Shown in pieces: positions 1 through 6,914 of a DNA stretch of 64,000 nucleotides. The stretch is from Micromonospora gifhornensis (lineage in GTDB: Bacteria; Actinomycetota; Actinomycetes; Mycobacteriales; Micromonosporaceae): positions 1 to 64,000 of the forward strand of contig NZ_BOPA01000029.1 in NCBI RefSeq assembly GCF_016863515.1. The letters run 5' to 3'. The notes beneath the pieces are model-generated. The model was not told the DNA's origin and searched no databases. It worked only from the letters and a program-made list of their open reading frames with translations. A program made the position numbers and the translations under genes. The first letter of the stretch is position 1; each line of letters opens with the position of its first letter.

Positions 1-104
1 CTGACCAAGGCCGCCCAGACGGTGCAGGTGTCGGCCTACCCGGACCACTACGCCCAGTGGAGCAGCAGGCCGCTGACCTGGTCGCCAAGTACTGGAACAG
101 CTGA
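1..104 (+). pseudogene. 3' end of an unidentified gene with an apparent frameshift
   Basis: Frame 1 reads LTKAAQTVQVSAYPDHYAQW and then turns to low-quality sequence. Frame 3 gives a plausible protein end, EQQAADLVAKYWNS, with a TGA at 102-104. The two halves join naturally if one G is missing near position 60 (TGG AGC read where TGG GAG CAG would fit). Either the gene is broken or the sequence has a one-base error here. The product cannot be named from about 35 residues. The gene starts outside the window. Confidence 0.45.
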
Positions 105-241
105 CCACCAGACCAACGCCCGACTGGCCGGACCCCACACCCGGGGGCCGGCCAGTTCGGCGTCTGGCGGCCTGTGCGTGACTGCAGGCCCGGTGTAGTC
201 CGCCGCGCGCCCCGGTTGCGGCTCTCGGCGAGGATGGGGTC

Positions 242-490
242 ATGTCTGCGTGGGACAAGTGGCGGGGCCGCCTGGGCGTGGTCCTCGGTGCGGTCGGGCT
301 GTCGGTGTTCATGCCTGTCGCGGCCTGGGCATCGTCGGGCAGCGGCGAGATCGTGGTGCGGGCGGGACAGAACGCACGCCCCGCCAAGGCGGGGTTCAGT
401 GGCCTCGACTGCTGCCTGGCGGTGCTCTTCGGCATCGGTCTGCTGGTGGTGCTGCTCATCAAGCTCTCCCGCAACCGCCCCTCAGACTGA
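242..490 (+). CDS. small predicted membrane protein (82 aa)
   Basis: I do not recognise the family. The protein has a hydrophobic N-terminal segment at about residues 10-30, with a signal-peptide look ending in AAWASS. A short polar stretch follows, then a second hydrophobic segment at about 55-75 (CCLAVLFGIGLLVVLLIKL) and a basic tail. A two-pass or processed one-pass membrane protein is likely. A GAGGATGGGG stretch just upstream can serve as ribosome binding site for the ATG. It stands alone and is followed by a strong hairpin. Codon use is normal for the genome. It could be a lineage-specific small protein, and coding status is likely but unproven. Confidence 0.6.
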   Translation: MSAWDKWRGRLGVVLGAVGLSVFMPVAAWASSGSGEIVVRAGQNARPAKAGFSGLDCCLAVLFGIGLLVVLLIKLSRNRPSD

Positions 491-652
491 CACCCCCACC
501 GCCACCACCACCGCCACTGACACCGCCACGGCCACCGCCCCCAGACGGACACCGCCGCCGTCCACCCGCCCTACCGCTGCACGTCTCGTTGATCATGGCC
601 GGAACGGCTGGCCGATGAACCAGGCCAACACCGGAACACCTGTAGACCAACA
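491..652. other. C-rich low-complexity gap
   Basis: The stretch after the small membrane gene is dominated by imperfect CCACCG/CCACCA triplet repeats (about 495-560). I see no credible gene or regulatory motif before the hairpin. Confidence 0.4.
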
Positions 653-690
653 CGGAAAGCCGGCACCCGATCTCGGGTGCCGGCTTTCCG
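653..690. terminator. strong bidirectional terminator hairpin
   Basis: Perfect 18-bp inverted repeat (653-670 and 673-690) with a two-base loop. It sits between two convergent genes, the small membrane protein (+) and the hydrolase (-), so it can end transcripts from both sides. There is no long T-tract, as is usual for high-GC actinobacteria. Confidence 0.8.
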
Positions 691-701
691 GCGTCTTCAC
701 A

Positions 702-1628
702 TCAGGTCAGCTCGGCGACACGGGCGCGGAGCCAGTCGACGACCGCGCCGGTGACGGCTGGATCGACCGGGTTGCGGATCTCCCGGCGGTACGCCCCCAG
801 CGACGGCGGACCGGGCTGGTGTCGCAGCACGTGGGTGACGTCCGGCAGGAGTCGGGTCTGCACCGGGCCGCCGGCGTGCTCGGCGATGAGCGTCAGGTCG
901 GCCGGGTCGACCTGGAGGTCCTTGCTGCCGGTGACGGCGAGGATCGGCGCGTTGATGCGGGCGAGGTCGTGTCGTGGGTCGTACCGCAGGAACTCCCGCA
1001 TCCACTTCGCGTTGATCCGCTGCCCGCCGATACGTGTCACGTCGGCGGTGGTGGCCAGGATCTTCTCGTGGTTGCGGGACACCCTGGCCACCAGGTTCAG
1101 ACGCATGAGCCGCAGTAGCAAGCGTACCGGGGCGGGCAGGGTGGGCACGATCTGTGCTGTCTGCCAGCGCAGCACCTCGGCACCGAGCCGGGCACTGCTG
1201 GAGAGCAGGACCAGCCCGGCGGTGGTCACGCCACGCGCGGCGAGCGTGGTGGCGGTCAGTGCCCCTTCGCTGTGCCCGACCAGGAACAGCGCCCGGCTGT
1301 CCACGCTCGCGTCGGCCTCGAGTGCGGCGAGGGCCGCCTGGGCGTCGTCGACGTTGTCGTGGAACCCGGTGGGCCAGAACCCGCCGGAGCTCTCGCCGAT
1401 CCCGCGCCGGTCGTACCGCAGGGTGGCGATGCCTGCGGCGGCCAGCGCGGCGGCCAGGTCCCGTTGAATGCCGAGGCGCATCCGGCGGTGGTCGCCGTCG
1501 CGGTTCAGCGGCCCGGAACCGGGCAGCAGCAGCGCGGTGGGGTGGGGCCCCGGACCGTCCGGCAGCGTGAGGGTGCCGACCAGGCGGTGACCGGCGGACT
1601 GGAACGTCAGTTCGCGGTCGGTGCTCAC
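702..1628 (-). CDS. alpha/beta hydrolase
   Basis: Cytosolic serine hydrolase of the alpha/beta-fold type, about 308 aa with the GTG start at 1628. It has an oxyanion-type LLLPGSGPLNRDGD segment near the N-terminus, the nucleophile elbow GHSEG at mid-protein, an acidic residue in LAVTGSKDLQVDP and a late His in DVTHVLRHQ, which together form a catalytic triad. The N-terminal GSGP...RDG arrangement is typical of the dienelactone-hydrolase/acyl-peptidase branch. The GTG overlaps the upstream stop by 4 nt (GTGA), which decides the start and indicates translational coupling with the small gene at 1625-1966. A longer frame to 1904 exists but is non-coding in composition. The substrate is unknown. 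Confidence 0.85.
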   Translation of the reverse strand: MSTDRELTFQSAGHRLVGTLTLPDGPGPHPTALLLPGSGPLNRDGDHRRMRLGIQRDLAAALAAAGIATLRYDRRGIGESSGGFWPTGFHDNVDDAQAALAALEADASVDSRALFLVGHSEGALTATTLAARGVTTAGLVLLSSSARLGAEVLRWQTAQIVPTLPAPVRLLLRLMRLNLVARVSRNHEKILATTADVTRIGGQRINAKWMREFLRYDPRHDLARINAPILAVTGSKDLQVDPADLTLIAEHAGGPVQTRLLPDVTHVLRHQPGPPSLGAYRREIRNPVDPAVTGAVVDWLRARVAELT

Positions 1629-1966
1629 CGGCGTACCGCCTTCGCCACGGCAGCCGCGTCGTCGGTACCGATGACCAGGGCGTCGTACCGCTGGCCGGTG
1701 AGGGTGATGCGCACGGCCGGTTGGTTGGCGCGGACGCTGACGAACTCCTTGCCGGCCCGGCCGCGCCAGGTGCCGACCTTGCGGGCACCGGGCAGGCCGA
1801 GGCCGGGCGCCCGGATGCCTCGGGGGGCGCGCAGACCGTCGGGCTGCACGGTGACGGCGGTTACGGCGGAGCGCGGAACGGTGACGTCGCCCCGGAGCGC
1901 CCACAGCTTCTCGGCGGGGGTGAGCCGGACGCGGATCGAATCGGGGGTGAGGTCGATGGTGGCCAT
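1625..1966 (-). CDS. conserved hypothetical protein, PH-like fold suspected
   Basis: A 113-aa soluble protein. It alternates beta-strand-like segments (IDLTPDSIRVRLTPAEKLWAL, then RSAVTAVTVQ, then PAVRITLTG) and ends with a short helix. This pattern and the WxLRGDVTVP element resemble small bacterial PH-like proteins, but the assignment is by look only. It is the first gene of a two-gene operon with the hydrolase, the stop and next start overlapping by 4 nt. It is divergent from the helix-turn-helix regulator at 2041, with a palindrome between them, so the regulator probably controls this operon. Confidence 0.65.
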   Translation of the reverse strand: MATIDLTPDSIRVRLTPAEKLWALRGDVTVPRSAVTAVTVQPDGLRAPRGIRAPGLGLPGARKVGTWRGRAGKEFVSVRANQPAVRITLTGQRYDALVIGTDDAAAVAKAVRR

Positions 1967-1991
1967 CGGCGCTCCTTCATGCTCGCTATAA

Positions 1992-2023
1992 TCTCGTCAG
2001 CGATAACATTATCAGAGATGAGA
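1992..2023. promoter_or_regulatory. palindromic operator between divergent genes
   Basis: A 32-bp imperfect palindrome whose halves share TCTC-TC and GATAA (left 1992-2007, right 2008-2023). It fills most of the short gap between the hydrolase operon (-) and the helix-turn-helix gene (+). It is unusually AT-rich for this window. It is probably the binding site of the adjacent regulator and overlaps its own promoter. Confidence 0.6.
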
Positions 2024-2040
2024 ACGATGGGGAGGCGTTT

Positions 2041-2628
2041 GTGGCCCTCGACACTGCTGAGCTGCTGCTGCATCCGGTACGACTGCGGATCGTCCAGGCA
2101 TTTCTGGGCGGCCGGACGCTTACCACCGCCGACCTGCGCGCCGAACTGGCGGACGTGGCCCCGGCGACGCTGTACCGGCAGGTCGCCACCCTCACCGGTC
2201 ACGGGGTCCTGCGGTCGGTCGGGGAGCGGCGCATCCGGGGTGCGATCGAGCGCAGCTACCAGTTGGACGAGGCGGCGGCTGCGGTGGACGCCGACACGAT
2301 CCGCGGGATGACCCCGGAACAGCACCGGCGGGCCTTCCTCACCTTCGTCGCCGGGCTCCTCGCCGACTTCGACAGCTACCTCGACAGCGGTGGTGGTGAC
2401 CTGGCCCGTGACCTGGCCGGCTATCGGCAGAACGCGTTCTACGCCACCGACGCCGAGCTGGTCGAGTTCATCACCCGGATGCGTGAGCTGTTCGCCGAGT
2501 ACGTGGCGCTCGGGCCGGGACCGGGCCGGACACGACGGTTGTTCACCACCGTCCTGCTCCCGGCCGACCCGGTGGCCGCTCAGGACGAGGGGGGCGCGCC
2601 GTCGGAGGCCACCAACTCCACCTCGTAA
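2041..2628 (+). CDS. helix-turn-helix transcriptional regulator (ArsR-like winged helix)
   Basis: A 195-aa DNA-binding protein. Residues about 5-80 form a winged helix: LLLHPVRLRIVQAFLGG, then TTADLRAEL, the recognition helix APATLYRQVATLTGHGVL and the wing VGERRIRGAIER. The rest is a helical domain that may bind a ligand or form a dimer. The GTG start follows GGGGAGG with good spacing. It is divergent from the hydrolase operon with a 32-bp palindrome between them, suggesting local autoregulation and control of that operon. Its last 49 nt overlap the convergent VOC gene, which is unusual. The inducer is not evident. Confidence 0.8.
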   Translation: MALDTAELLLHPVRLRIVQAFLGGRTLTTADLRAELADVAPATLYRQVATLTGHGVLRSVGERRIRGAIERSYQLDEAAAAVDADTIRGMTPEQHRRAFLTFVAGLLADFDSYLDSGGGDLARDLAGYRQNAFYATDAELVEFITRMRELFAEYVALGPGPGRTRRLFTTVLLPADPVAAQDEGGAPSEATNSTS

Positions 2629-2993
2629 CCCTGCCCGTCGGACAGGTACGCGGCGTAGGTGTCGGCACCGCCGGCGTACGGGTGGCGGTCGGGGAAGAGC
2701 AGTTCCCAGCCGTACGCCGGGGCCTGCTCGACAAGCCGGTCCACCGCGGCGGGTGGACCGGCGTGAAAGGCCAGGTGGTTCAGGCCGGGCGCGAGCCGGT
2801 CGTGGCGTCGACCGGAGAGCGCGGGCGACTGCTCAAGGACCAGGTACGTCGGGCCGAGCCGCCAGGAGTGGCCGGCCGGCCACTGCTGGAACGGTGTCCA
2901 ACCCAGGTTTCCGAGCAGCCAGCCCCAACTGTGCATTGCTGCGCCCAGGTCGGGTACCCAGACCTCCACGTGGTGCAGGGCGCCGAACGTCAC
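2580..2993 (-). CDS. VOC-family (glyoxalase/bleomycin-resistance fold) protein
   Basis: About 137 aa. It begins with the typical first VOC strand, LHHVEVWVPDLGAAMHSW. A second half contains LNHLAFHAGPPAAVDRLV and the final YEVELVAS strand. The His in HHVEV, the His in NHLAFH and the Glu in YEVEL can form a metal site. The GTG start at 2993 overlaps the TGA of the upstream cobalamin adenosyltransferase gene by 4 nt, so I prefer it to the ATG at 3014. The 3' end overlaps the convergent regulator gene. The substrate is unknown. The operon partner is B12-related, but VOC proteins are too diverse to infer a shared role. Confidence 0.8.
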   Translation of the reverse strand: MTFGALHHVEVWVPDLGAAMHSWGWLLGNLGWTPFQQWPAGHSWRLGPTYLVLEQSPALSGRRHDRLAPGLNHLAFHAGPPAAVDRLVEQAPAYGWELLFPDRHPYAGGADTYAAYLSDGQGYEVELVASDGAPPSS

Positions 2994-3562
2994 CGGCCTC
3001 CGCCGGGGACCCATAGCACGTCTCCGTCCGGATTTGCGGCTCTTGACAGGATAAAGAGCAGATCCGACAGCCGGTTGAGATACTTTGCCGGGAGGTGGCT
3101 GGTCCGGTCGGGGTCGTGTGCGACGAGCGCCCACGCCGACCGCTCGGCGCGCCGGGCGATCGTCCGCGCCACGTGCAGCAGTGCCGCGCCCGCGGTGCCG
3201 CCGGGGAGGATGAAGGAGTCGAGGTTGCTCAGGCGCGCGTTGTACTCGTCGCACCAGCCCTCAAGGCGCTCGACGTACCCCTCGGTGACCCGCAGCGGCG
3301 GATACTTGGGGTCCGGTTCGACCGGGGTGGACAGATCGGCGCCCACGTCGAACAGGTCGTTCTGGATCTGCCCGAGCACCGGACGCAGGGCGTCGTCGAG
3401 CTGTCCCAGGGCCAGTGCCACGCCGATGGCCGCATTGCACTCGTCGACATCGGCGTACGCGCAGATCCGCGGGTCTGTCTTCGACACCTGCTCGTTGTTG
3501 CTCAACCTGGTCATGCCGGCGTCGCCGGCCTTGGTGTAGATGCGCGTGAGGTGGACGGCCAT
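2990..3562 (-). CDS. pduO: ATP:cob(I)alamin adenosyltransferase, PduO type
   Basis: Makes adenosylcobalamin, the cofactor of B12 mutases, from cob(I)alamin and ATP. The 190-aa protein has the family's N-terminal nucleotide-binding stretch TRIYTKAGDAGMTRL, the conserved DVDECNAAIG helix, FDVGADLSTP, and the late RRAERSAW and LNRLSDLLFILSR motifs that line the active site. The length is normal. The ATG start overlaps the divergent murA start codon region, leaving no spacer between the two coding sequences, so the promoters must lie inside the opposite genes or a shared start region. It fits functionally with the B12-dependent mutase gene at 27720 and with MeaB. Confidence 0.93.
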   Translation of the reverse strand: MAVHLTRIYTKAGDAGMTRLSNNEQVSKTDPRICAYADVDECNAAIGVALALGQLDDALRPVLGQIQNDLFDVGADLSTPVEPDPKYPPLRVTEGYVERLEGWCDEYNARLSNLDSFILPGGTAGAALLHVARTIARRAERSAWALVAHDPDRTSHLPAKYLNRLSDLLFILSRAANPDGDVLWVPGGGR

Positions 3563-5003
3563 GACGCACAGCCTACGGATACCGGACCTGACCATCCCGA
3601 CCCGCCCGCAGCCGGGTACGGGCTGGTCCGCCGGGGTGGGACCGGGTGACGCGGGTGACCCGGCGATATCCGACGTCGATGTCATCCGGGTCAACGGTGC
3701 GGCCCGACTCGCCGGCACGGTGCACGTGGTCGGCGCGAAGAACTCGGCGTTGAAGCTGATGGCCGCCGCGTTGCTCGCACCCGGCCGAAGCGTGATCACC
3801 AACGTGCCGCGGATCACCGACATCGCCATCATGGGTGAGGTGCTGCGCAGGCTCGGCTGCGACGTGCGGTTCGACGAGGACGACCCGGTGGACCCGATGG
3901 TGGCGGTCGGCGGGGTGCCGCGTTCCCGGTCGGTCACCATCGACGTGCCGGAGCGGCCGGGCGTCGAGGCCGACTACGACCTGGTGCGTCGGCTCCGCGC
4001 GTCGATCTGCGTGCTCGGACCGCTGCTGGCGAGGTGCGGCTACGTGCGGGTGGCACATCCGGGCGGCGACGCGATCGGTTCGCGTGGACTGGACATGCAC
4101 ATCTCCGGGCTGACCCGGATGGGTGCCGACATCTCCGGCGAGCACGGCTTCGTGATCGCCTCCGCGCCGCAGGGACTGCACGGTGCGGAGATCACGCTGG
4201 AGTTTCCCAGTGTCGGGGCGACCGAGAACCTGGTCATGGCGGCGGTGCTGGCCGACGGCACGACGGTGATCGACAACGCGGCCCGCGAGCCCGAGATCGT
4301 GGACATCTGCACCATGCTCATCCGGATGGGCGCGCTGATCGAGGGCGAGGGCACGTCCACCATCACGGTCGTCGGCGTACCCCGGTTGCAGCCGGTGCGG
4401 CACGCGACGGTGGGGGACCGGATCGTCGCCGGCACCTGGGCCTTCGGGGCCGCGATGACCCGCGGCGACGTCACCGTGACCGGCCTCGACCCGAGCTACC
4501 TGGAGATCGCGCTGGACAAGGTGGTCGCGGCCGGCGGCCTGGTGGAGACCCGGGCCAACGCCTTCCGGGTACGGATGGACGACCGACCCCGGGCGGTGGA
4601 CGTGGTGACCCTGCCCTATCCGGGCTTCGCCACCGACCTGCTGCCGATGGCGATCGGTCTGGCCGCGCTCAGCGACGGTGCCTCGCTGATCACCGAGAAC
4701 ATCTTCGACGGCCGGTTCATGTTCGCCAACGAGATGATGCGACTCGGCGCGGACATCAAGACCGATGGGCACCACGCGGTCGTACGCGGCCGCGAGCGGC
4801 TCTCCGGCGCCCCGGTACGCGCCACCGACATCCGTGCCGGCGCGGGACTGATCATCGCCGGGCTCTGTGCCGACGGGGTGACCGAGGTGTCCCACGTGCA
4901 CCACGTGGACCGGGGCTATCCCGACTTCGTGGCCGACCTGCGGGCCCTCGGCATCGAGGTCGAGCGGGCCACCGCGCCGGAGGAACCGGAACTGACCATC
5001 TGA
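3561..5003 (+). CDS. murA: UDP-N-acetylglucosamine 1-carboxyvinyltransferase
   Basis: First committed step of peptidoglycan synthesis: transfers enolpyruvate from PEP to UDP-GlcNAc in the cytosol. About 480 aa with an N-terminal extension of about 45 residues before VIRVNGAARLAGTV. The substrate-binding GAKNSALKLMAA motif follows. The catalytic loop reads HPGGDAIGSR: residue 170 is Asp where most enzymes have Cys (Cys115 in E. coli), a change known to give fosfomycin insensitivity in mycobacteria. GAGGTGG six bases before the ATG supports this start. It is divergent from pduO with overlapping start codons. Strong C-terminal family motifs (FATDLLPM, IFDGRFMFANEM) are present. Confidence 0.95.
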   Translation: MTHSLRIPDLTIPTRPQPGTGWSAGVGPGDAGDPAISDVDVIRVNGAARLAGTVHVVGAKNSALKLMAAALLAPGRSVITNVPRITDIAIMGEVLRRLGCDVRFDEDDPVDPMVAVGGVPRSRSVTIDVPERPGVEADYDLVRRLRASICVLGPLLARCGYVRVAHPGGDAIGSRGLDMHISGLTRMGADISGEHGFVIASAPQGLHGAEITLEFPSVGATENLVMAAVLADGTTVIDNAAREPEIVDICTMLIRMGALIEGEGTSTITVVGVPRLQPVRHATVGDRIVAGTWAFGAAMTRGDVTVTGLDPSYLEIALDKVVAAGGLVETRANAFRVRMDDRPRAVDVVTLPYPGFATDLLPMAIGLAALSDGASLITENIFDGRFMFANEMMRLGADIKTDGHHAVVRGRERLSGAPVRATDIRAGAGLIIAGLCADGVTEVSHVHHVDRGYPDFVADLRALGIEVERATAPEEPELTI

Positions 5004-5007
5004 GCCG

Positions 5008-5024
5008 CCTTAGCCGTCGTTCAG
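5008..5024 (+). promoter_or_regulatory. acyl-CoA regulon motif, site A
   Basis: CCTTAGCCGTCGTTCAG, 54 nt before the start of the 3-hydroxybutyryl-CoA dehydrogenase gene and directly after the murA stop. It matches 14 of 17 positions of the site before the mutase gene (27649-27665) and resembles the sites at 13987 and 24644. Probable binding site of a shared regulator. Confidence 0.6.
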
Positions 5025-5077
5025 GCTCGCCGACTAGGGTGCAGACAGACACTCGAATCGCAGCGAGGGAGCAACAG

Positions 5078-5926
5078 ATGGCGGGTCGACTCGCGGTCGT
5101 CGGTGCCGGGCTGATGGGCTCGGGCATCGCCCAGGTGGCGGCGCAGGCAGGCTGGCAGGTGACACTGCGGGATCTGGACGACGCGGCGACGCAACGCGGC
5201 GTGGACGGCATCCGCAAGTCGCTGACCCGGTTCGCCGAGAAGGGGAAGATCTCCGCCGACGACGTCGAGGCGACGCTCGGCCGAATCACCCCGACCAACG
5301 ACCTGGAGGCGGCGGCGGACGCGGACATCGTCGTCGAGGCGGTCTTCGAGCAGCTGGAGATCAAGCACGAGGTGTTCCGCGCGCTCGACCGGATCTGCAG
5401 GTCGGACGCGATCCTGGCCACCAACACCTCGGCCATCCCGGTGACCCAGATCGCGGCAGTCACCGAGCGTCCCGAGGCGGTCGTCGGCACGCACTTCTTC
5501 TCGCCGGTGCCGATGATGAAGCTCTGCGAGCTGGTCCGTGGCTACAAGACAAGCGACGCGACCCTGGAAACGGTCAAGTCCTTCGCCGAGGAGATCGGCA
5601 AGACCGTGGTGGTGGTCAACCGGGACATCGCCGGCTTCGTCACCACCCGGCTGATCTGCGCCCTGGCCATGGAGGCGGTCCGGCTGGTCGAGGCGGGAGT
5701 CATCTCCGCCGAGGACCTGGACACCGCCTGCAAGCTCGGCTTCGGCCACGCCATGGGGCCGCTCGCCACCGTCGACCTGACCGGCGTCGACGTGCTGCTC
5801 AACGCGACCCGCAACATCTACACCGACACCGCCGACGAGAAGTTCTTCCCGCCGGAACTGCTCCAGCGCATGGCCACCGCCGGCGACCTGGGCCGCAAGT
5901 CCGGCCAGGGCTTCTACTCCTACTGA
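5078..5926 (+). CDS. 3-hydroxybutyryl-CoA dehydrogenase
   Basis: NAD(P)-dependent oxidation or reduction of (S)-3-hydroxybutyryl-CoA and acetoacetyl-CoA in the cytosol. 282 aa, the usual size for HbdA/PaaH-type enzymes. The Rossmann motif is VVGAGLMGSGIAQVAAQAG at residues 5-24. ILATNTSAIPVTQIA follows, then the catalytic GTHFFSPVPMMKLCELV (His and Glu) and the C-terminal AMGPLATVDLTGVDVL dimer domain ending GRKSGQGFYSY. CGAGGGA seven bases before the ATG fixes the start. Site A of the shared acyl-CoA motif lies upstream. It feeds the same acetoacetyl-CoA pool as the thiolase at 24692 and is a single-domain paralogue of the gene at 14042. Confidence 0.93.
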   Translation: MAGRLAVVGAGLMGSGIAQVAAQAGWQVTLRDLDDAATQRGVDGIRKSLTRFAEKGKISADDVEATLGRITPTNDLEAAADADIVVEAVFEQLEIKHEVFRALDRICRSDAILATNTSAIPVTQIAAVTERPEAVVGTHFFSPVPMMKLCELVRGYKTSDATLETVKSFAEEIGKTVVVVNRDIAGFVTTRLICALAMEAVRLVEAGVISAEDLDTACKLGFGHAMGPLATVDLTGVDVLLNATRNIYTDTADEKFFPPELLQRMATAGDLGRKSGQGFYSY

Positions 5927-5937
5927 CGGTGTGTTGT

Positions 5938-6058
5938 AAGGAAGGGCACCTTATTAACGCCTCGTGCATAGGAAGGGCCCCTTATTAACAAGATCAGCTG
6001 GATCTCGTTAATAAGGGGCCCTTCCTCTACCGCAGGCGTTAATAAGGTGCCCTTCCTT
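5938..6058. repeat. inverted pair of 52-bp intergenic elements (bidirectional terminator)
   Basis: Two copies of a 52-bp element face each other: minus orientation 5938-5989, plus orientation 6007-6058. Each holds two direct 19-bp modules of the type GTTAATAAGGKGCCCTTCC. The outer 25 bp are perfectly complementary (5938-5962 with 6034-6058). The inner 26 bp match with one exception (5970-5995 with 6001-6026) around a 5-nt loop. The result is a long cruciform between convergent genes, well placed as a bidirectional terminator. Further copies lie at 7829-7880 and 15669-15720. Confidence 0.85.
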
Positions 6059-6065
6059 GCACCCG

Positions 6066-6914
6066 TCAGCCGTCGCGGCGGGTGGTCCAGCGGAAGGTGG
6101 TCAGGCAGAGCACCAGGCCGATCACGCACCAGGCGCCCAGCACCAGCGCGACCCGGGTCAGCTCGAAGGACCCGCCCGGCTCGTTGGCGCCGAAGCTCTC
6201 CGGCAGGAAGACCGCGCGCAGCCCCTGGCACATCCACTTGAGCGGGAAGATGGCCGCCACCTGCTGCATCCAGGTCGGCAGGTTGGTGAAGACGAAGAAG
6301 ACGCCGGAGATGAACTGGAGCACCAGGGCGATCGGGGTGACCACCGCCGAGCCGCTGCGCGCGGTGCGGGCCAGCGACGAGATGGCGATGCCGCACAGGG
6401 TGCAGGCGGTGATGCCCAGCGCGCTGACCCAGCCGAAGGTGAGCCACGCCGTCGCGGTGCTCGGCAGATCCAGGTCGAACAGGGCCACCGAGACGCCGAG
6501 CAGCAGGGCGGTCATCACCACGCCGGTGACCAACACCATGATCACCTTGCCGGCGAACCAGACCCACTTCGGCATCGGCGTGCCCCGGTAGCGCTTGAGC
6601 ACGCCCCGGTCCCGCTCGATGGGGATCCAGATGCCGAGGTTCTGGAAGCTGACCGTCATCAGACCGGTCGCGATCATGCCGGTGATGAAGTACTGCGTGT
6701 AGCTGACCCCGTTGCCGAGATCGCCGTCGAAGATCGAGGCGAAGATCAGCACCATGATGATCGGGAAGCCGAGCGTGAAGACCACGGACTCCCGGCTGCG
6801 CAGGAACTGCCGGATCTCCATCCGTCCCTGACGCAGGGCGAGACTGGCCGAACCCGGCCGGCGGGCGGGCGCGGCGGCGGCGACCGGGGCCGCCGGCTTC
6901 GTCGTGGTGGTCAT
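6066..6914 (-). CDS. ABC-2 type transporter permease (DrrB-like)
   Basis: Membrane half of an ABC exporter, 282 aa. After a polar Ala/Pro-rich N-terminus it shows six hydrophobic segments: FTLGFPIIMVLIFASIF, YFITGMIATGLMTVSF, VIMVLVTGVVMTALLLGVSV, LTFGWVSALGITACTL, IALVLQFISGVFFVF and a last one near LGAWCVIGLVLCL. The pattern is that of ABC-2 permeases of the daunorubicin-resistance type. The ATG overlaps the ATPase stop by 4 nt (ATGA), so both are made from one transcript. The cargo is unknown; drug or lipid export is usual for the family. Confidence 0.9.
   Translation of the reverse strand: MTTTTKPAAPVAAAAPARRPGSASLALRQGRMEIRQFLRSRESVVFTLGFPIIMVLIFASIFDGDLGNGVSYTQYFITGMIATGLMTVSFQNLGIWIPIERDRGVLKRYRGTPMPKWVWFAGKVIMVLVTGVVMTALLLGVSVALFDLDLPSTATAWLTFGWVSALGITACTLCGIAISSLARTARSGSAVVTPIALVLQFISGVFFVFTNLPTWMQQVAAIFPLKWMCQGLRAVFLPESFGANEPGGSFELTRVALVLGAWCVIGLVLCLTTFRWTTRRDG

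Noticed and set aside
174..1118. Long plus-strand frame over the hydrolase region
   Set aside because: It is a shadow of the minus-strand hydrolase: Arg/Pro-rich, no domain pattern, and it crosses the terminator.
3573..4904. Long minus-strand frame inside murA
   Set aside because: His/Asp/Arg-rich antisense shadow with no motif, while murA is certain on the other strand.
5938..6058. CRISPR-like repeats (repeated 19-bp modules with 12-bp spacers)
   Set aside because: Only two modules per element, the spacers are not unique, and no cas genes are nearby. It is an intergenic repeat.
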